The position numbers and the translations under genes are program-made. From Cylicocyclus nassatus (Eukaryota; Nematoda; Chromadorea; Rhabditida; Strongylidae), in NCBI GenBank assembly GCA_958299035.1, contig CATQJL010000316.1:36645441-36709440 (forward strand): a stretch of 64,000 nt of DNA. The letters run 5' to 3'. The notes under the pieces are model-generated. The model was not told where the DNA came from and did no database searches. It saw only the letters and a program-made list of their open reading frames with translations. Positions 12,501 through 23,400 of the stretch are shown one piece after another (positions within the stretch are counted from its first letter, which is position 1; each line of letters opens with the position of its first letter).

Positions 12501-12594
12501 TGTGGATGTCTGAAGTGAGGAACAGGGAGAAATGAAAACTTCTGTGCTTGGGCCCGCACATCACGTGAAGCCGAGCCATCTAAGTAAGTAAGCA
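9506..12594 (+). pseudogene. RTE-type non-LTR retrotransposon, decayed
   Basis: A GC-richer block reading in three broken frames. Order: 5' GC-rich leader; endonuclease pieces ([15 protein letters not shown] near 10275, DHILTN-like near 10470); linker; reverse transcriptase pieces (RPICLLSVLYK near 11370, VFDSVET near 11490, RRGDTVSPKLFTAVLQ near 11630, FTDDIVLF near 11750, TSSYVYFGR near 11930); C-terminal pieces to about 12500; and a 3' end of repeated AAGT at 12583-12592. Motif A has lost its aspartate (FVNYGTVFD) and motif C has T for A (YFTDDIV). With several stops and frameshifts it is inactive. Domain order, size near 3 kb and the short-repeat tail fit RTE-type elements. Confidence 0.8.
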
Positions 12595-12782
12595 TCTGAG
12601 GTAATGCGATTGAAGTTGTGAGCCTAGTCGTGTCAAAACTTAATTACGCTCAAACCAGTTAGTTCACGCCAGTGTGAATTCGGCATGAAGCCACTACTTA
12701 ACAAGGGTGGGATTTGACCATTTATAATAGACACGAGTAAAGTTTGTGTCCATAATCATTATCTAACAAGTGTGTTTTTGAA

Positions 12783-13686
12783 TCACAATGTGCACGGAAA
12801 GAGTTTATTGTAACATTCTTCTTTCTTGTCAAACTTTTCAATAGTGCCATCTCTGAAAAATGAAGCTCATGATAGCAGTAATGCCATATTTCCTTGTCTC
12901 TTCTTTTCAATGTAGTGCTGTGAACTGCTCAGAGAAAACTATTCGATCACCTTCCATGATTCCCGCTCCCAACCACGGCTAGAATCAAATCTCTGTAATA
13001 CACTTCATTATTTTTAAACAAGTGTTTCCTGTTTCTTCCGACTTACATTGTTTCTTCCCAAACCACTCAGATGGACGTAAATCTAAACAGTTACATTACC
13101 AGAACTCAAGAAATGAGGGAGTTATGAATCTCACATGAAGATCGATAGGCTTGACAGTATCCTCTTTGATTTCCGCGGATATTGGTACCCTATCTGGCTT
13201 GACTATACGCGGATCTGCTGGCTTGAAAGCAATTTTGTCATCATCGTCATTATCCTCGTTATCGACATCAACGTCCTCTTCAGTTTCATCGTCATCGGTG
13301 TCTCTTGCCATTCTTGAATCAAATTTCCCTTCGCTCTCATAGTGAGCATCTTCAGGATTTTTTACTTGTAGTATGGAGGTCCTCATATTTTCGCCGTGTT
13401 GCATCAACTGAGAAATGTTGGGATTCGCATGATTGATACCGTCATCATGTCTCTTAGATTCGGTATCATTTTTCCACGCTCCGCTCATCCGTTCAATATG
13501 CGAATCTTTAGTAACTGTTTCCAAAGAAGCATTGGTTCTATTCAACGAATTAGCAGTCTTCTTCTTAACATTTTCTGAAGTTGCATAGACCTCTCCCTGT
13601 GATGCGTCCCTTCTTCGCACGACGTTGCCTTTGAGTCTCTGGCATGCCAACAGTAATATAGCCAATGCAACCTTCATTCGTGACAT
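12783..13686 (-). pseudogene. Acidic secreted protein, family member 2 (frameshift in exon 2)
   Basis: Exons 13686-13135, 13082-12951 and 12852-12783 correspond one-to-one with the 5.1-kb gene. Start is MSRMKVALAILLLACQ or the internal MKVA; from MKVA, exon 1 is 181 codons in both copies. Exon 2 is 132 nt instead of 134 because CACACA has lost two bases near 13027, so the frame stops 22 codons into exon 2 unless splicing bypasses it. The last exon keeps the family frame (DGTIEKFDKKEECYNKLFPCTL then stop), shared with the 39.1-kb gene. The N-terminal secreted acidic half is intact, so a truncated secreted product remains possible. The function of the family is not recognised. Confidence 0.65.
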
Positions 13687-13721
13687 CGGAGTGAAGATGA
13701 ATGTGAATTAGGAGCTTTCGT

Positions 13722-13746
13722 TTTATATATGCGGTGAACCTTATCA
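13722..13746 (-). promoter_or_regulatory. GATA site plus TATA box for member 2
   Basis: TGATAAGG (13746-13739, minus) and ATATATAAAA (13730-13721) have the same spacing as in copy 1. The CR1 begins only ~35 bp upstream, so the cis-regulatory region beyond the GATA site was replaced by retroposon DNA. Confidence 0.6.
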
Positions 13747-13780
13747 CCGCTTGTTTCGGGACACATTTCATTTTCAAAAG

Positions 13781-16075
13781 TCCCAAAAATTCAACTTTTG
13801 AAACTTTTGACGGAATCCCACAGATAGTATTCAAGCGATGTGCTAAAGAACTTGCTACTCCTCTCTCCCACATCTTTAACATCTCCCTCATGTGTGGTGA
13901 GGTACCAAGTATCTGGAAGGAAGCTACTGTCACAGTCGTTCCAAAAGTCAGTAAACCTCAAGTGGTTTCTGACTTCAGACCTATTAGCATCAATCCCGTC
14001 CCATGCAAAGTTTTGGAAAAATAATTCGTGATAAACTTTTGGAGTGGTTCGAAAGATTCAAAATTATTCCCCCAGAGCAACACGGCTTTGTTAATGGTGC
14101 TTCTACTGTTACCCAGTTGATCGATTCAATTCATGATTGGGTCAATGCTATCTTGTTGAAACAGAAAGTGGACGTTATCTACTTTAATCTTTCCAAAGCG
14201 TTTGATTGTATAAGTCATGCTAAATTGCTGTACAAAGTTGAGCATTATGGGATCACGCCTTACTTGATTGGCTCAAGTCATATCTCCAATCTAGACATAT
14301 GACTGTCCGCGTTGGGAATGAACACTCTGAGCGTTTTCCTTGCGTTAGTGAGCTTCCTCAGGGAGGTGTTCTGTCTCCCCTTCTATTTACGGTCTATACT
14401 GCTGAGTTACCCCAGCTGTTAAAAACTCACCCCGGAATTCATGTACTTATTTATGCAGACGACATAAAAATATACGGAATGTACAGCAATGAAAATCGCT
14501 AAAATCCAAGAAGCTTTACAACATTCTATTGATCTCATGATTGCCTGGTGTACAAAGTGGGATATTTCTGTTAACATTGCTAAAAGTTCCGTTTTTCACA
14601 TCGGTGGCAAAGAACAAGTGCATTATCAGCACAATGGAATAGCACTGATTAACAAAACATTCGTCAAAGATCTGGGAGTTCTGATAGATTCGAGATTGAA
14701 ACCGGATCTACAGATCGCCTCCGTCACCTCCCGTGCTTTTTCCATCTTATACAGAATCTTTAGAAACATCAAATCAACTGATCAAAAAATTTTGTTGAGA
14801 CTTTATAAAGCCCTTGTTATTCCTGTTCTCGAATATGCGACTCAAGTTTGGAGCCCCTCCCTGAGGAAGCACAAGCAGGCATTGGAGAAGGTTCAAAAAG
14901 TGTTCACAAAACTGCTTTTCTACCGCTGTTTTCCTAATCCAGCTTACCCCCGATTACTTCCTAGTTATGAAGAGAGGTTGAAAATTCTTGATCTTGAAAG
15001 CATTACATATCGGAGAGTTGTTCATGATATCATATTAGCTTTCAGGATTTTTAGGGGTGAAACCAGGTTGAGGCCTTCCAAGTACTGGGTTTGCAGACCT
15101 AGCCATGGAAGGACTAGTGCATTCTCTATTTATTTCCGTCACTTTGGTGGGCGACAACGATTTCGTTCCTTATTTGAGCAGGAGTTTTTTGTTCGCACAT
15201 CAAAAATGTTACAAGAATTACCACACGAACTTTTGGCATGCAGTGATAGTTCCTCGTTCAGAAGAGAGCTTGAAAAAAGAAGATTGAATGACTTTTTGCA
15301 GGTTCAACGTACCTTACTTCCCTTCTTTTATGACTGCGCGGTTACAACCAGTCAAGTGCAATGAGCATGATTGGGTTACGAATATGCACTGACTAGCAGC
15401 CAATTTATAACTTTGCATATGTTGAACTCAACTGCTTTTGAGTCTTTTACTAACACTGTTCTCTTCATCATGTGGTTCAAGGCTGGTCATATCTATATTT
15501 TAGCCTGTTTCGCACAGCTTGCTTGCTTTGATTGCTTGAAAATCATATTATGCTTATTCTTGCTTTGGAGTTGGGCTCTCCTCGGCAAACTGGTTGAACT
15601 ATAAATTCCGGTTTGTTTCTTGGAAATCTTTTGAGATCGTGGCTAGCAAACGAAGGGGCATGGGTACTATCTCCTTAGATAACAATTTGTTTAGATTCAT
15701 TCGTTGTGCAGTACTTGACGATATTCTGTTTTGCACATATGGCAATGCTCATGGAGTTTTGGGCTCTCCCCGGCAGGCCGGTGGGTATGTACCCGCCGTC
15801 GTTTGCTTGTTTGAATACTTTAAGATCGTTTGCTGGCTAACGCGGGGGCATGTGTTCCATCTCTGTGGATATAACTCATCATTGACATTCGTAATATCCA
15901 GCAGTCTTCTTGCAAGCTAAGTCGTTATTCTTTAGTTTTATGAAGTCTGGGCCTGAAGCATATGATGTTCTGTTGTTATTCGTGCTTTGTGTAAAACTAA
16001 CAATTACACTGTTTGTTTCTGTTTTTTTATGGTACGCCTTGAGCGTATTTAATGAAAATGAAAATGAAAATGAAT
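13781..16075 (+). pseudogene. CR1-like non-LTR retrotransposon, 5'-truncated, decayed
   Basis: Reverse transcriptase reads in pieces: FRPISINPVPCKVLEK (about 13975-14024), EQHGFVNGASTVTQLI, YFNLSKAFDCISH (motif A with N for the first D), LPQGGVLSPLLF, IYADDIKIY (motif C), then a longer intact frame 14489-15364 with the CR1-type C-terminal domain (VLEYATQVWSPSLRKHK). About 700 nt of 3' UTR follow, with a diverged internal duplication (GGGCTCTCC(C/T)CGGCA at about 15580 and 15770). The element ends in tandem TGAAAA/AATGAA hexamers at 16050-16074. The endonuclease and the first part of ORF2 are absent, as expected for 5' truncation during target-primed reverse transcription. Confidence 0.8.
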
Positions 16076-17086
16076 TATGAAAAGCGGGTTCCAAGCAGGG
16101 TCAAGCGTGTTGATGCGATTCTGGACCCTCATTTACGACCCCCCCCTTGAAGGTACCCATCCGTACGACCCCCACCCCCTCCCCCCCTCCCTCGCCCTCC
16201 CCCATCTATCCCCCTTACCTCCCCTGCCCACATTTCTCGCGGTAACCTGCATAAACGAATGTCACTCTCAAAAAACACCTGCGTGACAACTTCAGTGAGG
16301 TTTCGGAAGCAGAATTTCTGGGCCAACGGGTGCGCCCAGCATCTCTAGCACATATACACACCTTCAAAAATGTTTGAGATTCTGCAAGTTTACTTTTGAA
16401 TTTTCCGGCATACTTCAGACCAGCAAATTCGATTTCCGTATGCGACACAAATTTTTACACGGAGAACAAAATGACATTTTTGAACTACAAAAGATGCTTT
16501 CGACTAAGAAGCTCAGTTCTTACCTCTTCCACAGTTTTTCCTGCGAAAAAAACACTTTAGCGCCGTCCAGAACGACGTCAAAAACATGCATGAGCACGGT
16601 AGTTTGAAAATTCGTAACTAAGGCCAGGAAAAGACTGAGAGGCTGCAATGAACAGGTTCTGTAGCATAGTGCCCAGGCTATTCATAGAAAAAGTTTCAGC
16701 CCTTAAGGTGGAGTGAGCTCGAAAATTTAGATCAGGCTCTCGCAAATTTAGATGCGATCATAAAAAGCAAAAACTGGGATTTTTGAGCTTAGAATTTTGT
16801 AACTTACCAGAGAAGTTATAAAACAACCTGAAATTCTTATGATAAAAGCTAGAGGGATGGCCTTGTATTACAGGAAGTTTGCAGCTAACAAGCTTCAATA
16901 GCTCCGGAGAAAGTTAGATCAGGCGCAGATACGACCCCCCCCCCCCCCTTCTCATTTTTTGCTACCATACATAAAATCATAAGAAAGTCCGCAGTTTATA
17001 AAATAACACCAGATTTCACACAGCAGTAGCAGGGCTTATCTAAAGTATAAATAGATTGTAAGGGACAGTGTGCCTGTGTCCTGTGT
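16076..17086. other. Non-coding, C-rich runs
   Basis: Contains TTACGACCCCCC-type C-rich runs (16140-16220 and about 16935) resembling those at 34300-34350. The pieces GGGTTCCAAGC and GGGTCAAGCGTGTTGATGCGA near 16085-16120 match, in reverse orientation, sequence at 34355-34395, so part is an unclassified repeat. No exon seen. Confidence 0.45.
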
Positions 17087-17343
17087 CCTGTGCCCCGCCA
17101 GTTTTGATCCTGTGCCCCGCCAGTTTTGATCCTGTGCCCCGCCAGTTTTGATCCTGTGCCCCGCCAGTTTTGATCCTGTGCCCCGCCAGTTTTGATCCTG
17201 TGCCCCGCCAGTTTTGATCCTGTGCCCCGCCAGTTTTGATCCTGTGCCCCGCCAGTTTTGATCCTGTGCCCCGCCAGTTTTGATCCTGTGCCCCGCCAGT
17301 TTTGATCCTGTGCCCCGCCAGTTTTGATCCTGTACCCCGCCAG
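17087..17343. repeat. 22-bp minisatellite, 12 units
   Basis: CCTGTGCCCCGCCAGTTTTG plus AT is repeated 12 times in phase with almost no divergence; the last unit has TGTA for TGTG. It stops ~130 bp before CR1 ORF1 and may be part of the 5' UTR of that element. Confidence 0.95.
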
Positions 17344-17471
17344 TGCGGTCGTCTCTACTACCGCCAGCATTTCGATAATCTGCACCATCCCCTTCCCCCT
17401 TCAACCCTCTACGTCCGCCGGATCAATCCTCTGCTAACGTGTGCTCGATTCGCTCAACTCCACGTCTCTCG

Positions 17472-18368
17472 ATGGTTCGTCAGTCTACACGCAGGAATGG
17501 CACCGACGAAGGCGATATGCCTGTGTGGGCGGCCAAGTTGATTGAACGGTTTGATGCCTATTCGTCATCGTTCGAAAGGACCGCAAGTGAGTTGCTCAAT
17601 CGGGTTTTTGATGAAATCAAAGAAATAAAAAATACGCAAAGGGAGATTTTGGCGCGTTTGGGGGGTCTAGAAAGTAGACTTTCGGATCTGCACTCGGACA
17701 AATTTAGTCAGCAAAAGTTACTGTATTCCACACTTGTTGAAGTCCATGCGGACAATAACAAGTTGGAAGAAAAATCAAAGCGCATAGCTTTGATAGGGAT
17801 CGATGAGCAGGATGACGAGTCGGCTACTCGTCGTCTTGATCAAGAGATCATACAGGAATACATCTATACATCGGGCGAAAGGGAATTGATCGAGGAGTAC
17901 GATAAGGGGAATGTGACCATCCACCGCCACCCTCCCGGCCAACCTAGGGGGCCGCAAGCACGTGGCCGTGTTCTAAAGGTGGGTCTTCGCACTAAGGAGT
18001 TGCGGGACAAGCTTTTGGAACACATGCGGACAGGGCGGCAAAGCCTCACTCAGAGGTTTGTGCATTCATACGCTAGGCGCGACTATACAGTCGAAGAATT
18101 GCAACTGGATCGTGAGCTGCGCAAACGCGCGGGGGATATGAACGCCAGGGAAGGCAGATTGGTTTACGTTGTCCGTGACCTTGAAATAGTCAAGCTCAGG
18201 ACACCACGTGAGCTACCTAGGCGCCCCTTGGTCTCGCCCACCGCACACGGCAATGGCCGTAGTTCTGCGGTAGATCTGGAAGGACACAGCAACGGTTCAT
18301 CCCACAACCTCGCTATGTCCCCGGTTGTTGCCTCGCAATATGTGCCCAATACTTATAATACCCAATAG
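17472..18368 (+). CDS. CR1-like ORF1 protein
   Basis: About 298 residues from MVRQSTRRN; an in-frame ATG at 17439 is also possible. The N-terminal third is a predicted coiled coil rich in Glu/Lys/Leu heptads (ELLNRVFDEIKEIKNTQREI...LEEKSKRIALIGI). A middle globular part has RVLKVGLRTKELRDKLLEHM, and a basic region (RELRKRAGDMNAREGRLVYVVRD) precedes a Ser/Asn-rich tail. Coiled coil followed by an RNA-binding-type fold is the layout of structural ORF1 proteins that coat retrotransposon RNA. No zinc knuckle is seen. It ends at TAG (18366-18368), and ORF2 follows in the same frame. Intact frame; presumably cytoplasmic RNP. Confidence 0.75.
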   Translation: MVRQSTRRNGTDEGDMPVWAAKLIERFDAYSSSFERTASELLNRVFDEIKEIKNTQREILARLGGLESRLSDLHSDKFSQQKLLYSTLVEVHADNNKLEEKSKRIALIGIDEQDDESATRRLDQEIIQEYIYTSGERELIEEYDKGNVTIHRHPPGQPRGPQARGRVLKVGLRTKELRDKLLEHMRTGRQSLTQRFVHSYARRDYTVEELQLDRELRKRAGDMNAREGRLVYVVRDLEIVKLRTPRELPRRPLVSPTAHGNGRSSAVDLEGHSNGSSHNLAMSPVVASQYVPNTYNTQ

Positions 18369-18489
18369 GAAATAAGCCCTCAAACCGAGACAATTTTGTT
18401 ACCTCACAATAACTGCTCAAATGAAAACCTACAATTTCAGTACAATTCTGATTTAAATGGTCGTGTAGTTTTGTTTAATGCCCGATCTA
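18369..18489 (+). CDS. CR1-like ORF2, first piece (start of endonuclease)
   Basis: In the same frame as ORF1 immediately after its TAG, 40 codons lead to VVLFNARS, the start of an apurinic-type (EEP) endonuclease. There is no ATG in this frame between the TAG and the endonuclease. The frame breaks off after A18489 at the Helitron border and resumes at T25772 with NKLPDLHRLLHF. Confidence 0.7.
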
Positions 18490-19803
18490 TCATGACTTAT
18501 AATAACGGGCTAAGGATGTTTACGTGACTTTGTGTGTGTGTTTGTGTGTCTGTTACGAAATTCGTAGAGCGTGTTCCAGCCAACGTCCTGAGCCCAAATT
18601 TTGCACAGCACTTGCTACCAGCACAAAACTCCAACATGCAAAAGCATGAGCGGATTCGTTGAGTGGAACTCACAGAAATTGCGCGTCAAACGGGTCCACT
18701 TCGCTTCTGACCTACAAAATTGGGTCCCTATTAGCACGTTTTGCGAAGTCGTTGAGGTATTTGACAAGTAAATGTGCAAGCCTTGGACTCCAGCTCAAAT
18801 AATGGGCAGAAATTTACTACTTTGCGAAAATGACGCCAAAATGGATTGGTTGCCTAAATGGTCAATTTGAAAACGTTCTACTGGCGCATTTGAGAAGATT
18901 TTTACGCAGAGGTGTTGCTCACGGTGGCTATTGGCCTTATGGCAATTACCAAACCATAAAACATTTGGGAACCCACTCAAATTTGCATTTGTTCTTCGGC
19001 GAAAAGTTCCATCCTCGCGAAATCACCAATCTCACGTGAAAAAGCTGTTAAAATGAGTGGTTGTTTACATCCTATTCGTGGTAGTCGGCCACTGCGCGGT
19101 GAGTTTCAATGCCATCATTATGGGAAAGTAATGAGGCATATGGATAGTAGAGCCAATGCGAGCCTCTGCGAAACAGAAATGACGCACTCGATGACACAAG
19201 ACGACGACGACACAAGACGCAGGTTGCTGTAACGACATTAGCGCAATCCTGCATCTTCCGTCCGTTTAAGGAATCACCTTGGTACGCGCGACAAATGTCG
19301 TCTTAGCAAGGGTATGCGCCGTGTCTCAATGCAAACTTGCCTATTATGCTCTATTTTTCACAAACGAAATCCGAGAAATTTTATGCGCCTTATCGTTTCA
19401 AGCTACATCCACAATATCAGAGAGTTGCAACAAAGACAATCTTGAGGAATACATCCTCGCACATTGCTAGCTTACTAGATAAAGTAAGTTCGGAGGCGTA
19501 CGGCACAAAAAAATGTGGAAGAGTTTCAGCTACAATAAGCATACTTATTTTGAAAATACCATTATTCCATTTGAGCATGCAACTTTTAAACTGCTGCTTT
19601 TGCGCAGCCAACAGCAATAAAGTGCTCATATAGTTTTAAGAACGCTTATAGTGGATTTATGAAGAAACCGTAAGACTCACCTAACCAATTAAAATAAAAG
19701 TTATAAACAATAGAAATGAAGGTCGTTGTACGCAGTGGTTTTCATTGCAGTCGACTCATTCGAGCCGGTTAGTTTCGTAAATCTCATTGTTCTACCCAAG
19801 TGA

Positions 19804-19873
19804 GTCCGCTGCTATCGATCGTTAAAGTAGGCAACTTAAAGCCGCTATACTTTAACGACCGGTAGCAGCGGAC
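19804..19873. repeat. 70-nt imperfect hairpin inside the Helitron leader
   Basis: GTCCGCTGCTATCGATCG then TTAAAGTA is complementary, with few mismatches, to TACTTTAACGACCGGTAGCA then GCGGAC; the loop is 18 nt. It lies ~600 bp upstream of the Rep/helicase ATG. Confidence 0.6.
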
Positions 19874-20470
19874 AGCGTTGTCCTTTAAGAGTCAGCTATG
19901 CTCCGATGAATTCAAGACCCGGCTAGGGGTGGCTCACAACAACAGAGAAGGTGGAACGAAAGTGGGAAAAGATGAATGTAGGCCGGAGGGGGAGTAGGGA
20001 GGAAGTTGTGTATGTGTATCTGTGTCAATGATGGGCCAAGTATTTGTAAACAGTGATGCTCCTAAAATTTGCAGGGTTGATAGGCGTGGAGTTTGCCAGC
20101 TTTTATTCGCAAGCTTTGATTTTCCATTATTATTAGCAAGTTGAAAAATGCATTGTTTGACGTCATATAAAGTATGCCATGATCCTAACGTCTTTCGAAT
20201 CAAGTTGATAAATGCATTTTTTCCGGTCCGCGCCGAACCGCGCAAAAATGAAATTTCTTTTGCCCCCCCCCGCTAAATCGACATCCAATCTGTCCCGAGC
20301 CACCTGTGCCAGCTCTGGACTAGACTGCCAGTCATGCTGGCTGCTAGCGCGTCGAATCGCCTTCTGATTAGGTACTAGATTTTTTGATTCCCTTAGATAC
20401 TTACTTAAGTTGCAACCCAAGCAGAGACTGCCGAAGTTAATAGTTTAGAATTCAGAATCAAGAAAGAAAA

Positions 20471-23400
20471 ATGGAGCTAAATCAGCAACCAGAAAACCGT
20501 GTGCGCGGACGTCCGCGCATCCATGAAACAAATGCTGAACGTCAAAGAAGTTACCGTGCCTCTCAAGGAGAAAGACAGCGTACTTTGCGACTGAGTGCTG
20601 ATGCAGCACGTCATCGCGAATCGCGCGAGGTCGAAAGCTCCGTCGAAAGCGCTGAGCGTCGACTGGCTAATGCAGAGAGACAACAAAGACGTCGTGAGGG
20701 TGAGAACCCTGAAGAACGGGCACAGCGTCTCATAGAGAGTATGCAGCGCCAACGAAGGAGTCGTGAAGAAGAAAGTGGGGAAAGCCGATTCGCACGTCGT
20801 CTCCAGAATTCATTGCGCCAGCAAAGACGCCGTGACAATGAAAGCACTGAGGAACGTGCTGAACGTCGATCTGAGAATGCTGCCCGTCAGCAGAGACGGA
20901 GACAAGCTGAAAGTACAGAAGACCGTGCTCAACGTCTCTCGGAGCAGAATCGGCGTTGGCAGAGACAGCTGCAGAATGAAACGAGTGAGGAGGGCGCTGC
21001 ACGTCGAAGAAGGCATGCAATGCGGCAAAGACTGCAACGAGCACAACAGAACGAGGAAGAAGGAGCAGAAGGTTTGCAAAGAAGTCCCGAACGCCACCGT
21101 AGTCAAGACCAAGATGAAGACCAGAGGGTATCGGATGCAACGATGCACAGAAGTCAACGTCGCGATAGTGCTCCTACCCTTGGAATAGCGCTCAGAGAAC
21201 GACCGCGCTCGGAAGCTGCACGACATCGCAGGTCAGCTGGCATGATCGGCATTGCTCTAAGAGAACGAATGGCGCAACCATATTTCTTAGGTGGCTTGAA
21301 TTTTCAGTGTTCGAATTGTGGAGCTTTACACTTCGCATTTGAAGTAAAACCACAACATCCAGAAACTTTTGCTGATTGTTGCGATTACGGAAGATTCAAT
21401 TTGGATGTGTTCGAAAATTTTCCGGAAGATTTGAGGTTGCTGTTTACGGGTGGAACCTCAGAATCAGTGCCTGACGCAGGATGGTCGCGAAACTTTATTG
21501 CTAACATAAGGAGTTTCAACTCGGCTTTGGCAATGGCGTCTATGGGTGCCCAGGTTGACACACCTAGAGGAAGAGGACCTTACTGTTACCGCATTCACGG
21601 GCAGATATATCACTGTGTCGGTCCACTTCATCCGAATCAAGGAGAAGAGAGGCAATTTGGACAAATATACATTCTTGATACTGCAATTGCAGCGGAAGAG
21701 CGTTCAGGAAAGATACAAAACATAAACTGCAATCCCGAACTCATGCTTCATTTGAGCCAATGGTATGCGCAAAATAATGTATTCGCCCAATCTTTTAGAA
21801 TGATGTACGAGATAGAGAGAGCTGAACTAGAGAGAGCCCGTATTGAGAATCGAGAGCCAAGCAAGATTAGGATGATCTTCGACGATAACAGGGAACGGGG
21901 AGTTGCCAGAGGACAGTACGCAATGCCCACTGCAAATGAAGTTGCTGTTATTTATGTTGGTGAAGATAATGATGTCCCCACGAGCAGAAGTTTAGCAGTG
22001 CACTTGCGACGTCCAGAGGGCACTTCTTTGACTAGGATAAGTGATATCGATAGAAAGTGCGACCCACTAACATACCCTCTTCTCTTTCCAACCGGAAGAG
22101 GCGGGTGGGATCCCACTCTTACGGATAGACGAGGAGCCCGTATAACACAAATGAAGTATTACTCCTTTCTCTTTTCCGTTCGTAACAGCTTCAACCCGAT
22201 CCTCTACGCTGGAAAACTTTTCCAGCAATTTGCTGTTGATGCCTATGTGAAGATAGAACAGAACAGACTTAACTATCAGCGAACCCATCAGCAACATCTT
22301 CGCTCCGAATCCTACAGAGGTCTCAGGGATTATGTCGCAGGCGAAGATAACCAAGGTCCTCCTGGCAGTCGCATTATACTTGCATCTTCTCATGTGGGAA
22401 GTCCGAGGGCTATGCAACAGTCATACCAGGATGCTATGGCGATCGTCGCTCGATTCGGCAAGCCGACTTACTTCTTAACAATCACATGCAATCCTCGGTG
22501 GTCCGAAATACAGGAGAACCTTTATGACGGCCAAAATGCCTCGGATAGACCGGATCTGACTACGAGAGTCTTTCATGGCAAACTCAAAGAATTATGTGAG
22601 GATTTATTTAAAAGGAACGTTCTCGGCGAGGTTGACGCTTATGTGTACGTAGTTGAGTTTCAAAAAAGAGGTTTGCCGCATTGCCATATGCTCCTCATCA
22701 TGAAAAGTGCATACAAGGTTGAGACGGCTGACGATGTCGATAGTGTGATATGTGCCGAAATACCAGATCCTGTGCAAGAGCCAGAAGCTTATGCGGCTGT
22801 CACCGGTTACATGATACACAAGAAATGTGGTGTGAACGATCCAAATTCGCCGTGCATGCGGGACGGAAAGTGTTCTAAACGATTTCCCAAACGATTGATT
22901 GAGAATACATCTATGGATGTAGATGGATACCCGATGTACAGGAGACGAAACAAAAACACGTGTACAATTAACAGTACAGTCTACAACGATGCGTGGGTGG
23001 TCCCAACGAATTTGTATCTCATTACCAAATTTAACTGCCACATAAATCTTGAAGTATGCGGTACCATCTCGGCAGTTAAGTACTTATACAAGTACATTTA
23101 CAAGGGACCAGACCGCGCACGACTTACTATTGAAGGTGAGAGTGGAGCAGCCGTAGACGAGATTAAACAGCACTTGAATGCGCGGTATGTGTGCTCGCCT
23201 CAGGCACTACATAGAATATTCGGTTTCTGCCTGCAGGACAAATCACACAGTGTGTGCCGACTAGCTGTGCATTTACCAGAATCTCAGACGATTCATTTCA
23301 TCGCGGGTGAAGAGCAACAATATCTTGAGCGCGCGCAGAATCGTTTCACTACTCTTACGGCGTACTTCGAACTAAATCGGGTGTACAGAACAACAGCTGT

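Larger units (their letters stand above)
12597..13780. repeat. Segmental duplication, copy 2
   Basis: Partner of 4893-6093. The left border is 2 bp from the AAGT tail of the RTE, and the right border is where the 5'-truncated CR1 begins, so the block is sandwiched between two same-strand retroposons. Confidence 0.85.

Noticed and set aside
15594..15920. Open frames in the CR1 3' UTR
   Set aside because: Downstream of the ORF2 stop; no homology to retrotransposon domains.
17036..17404. Minus-strand GAQDQNWRGTGSKLAGHRIKT repeat protein
   Set aside because: Produced by the 22-bp array, which is open in several frames; no start or splice support.
20477..21226. Several open frames antisense to the Helitron gene
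   Set aside because: They mirror the Arg-rich repeat coding sequence and have no independent motifs.
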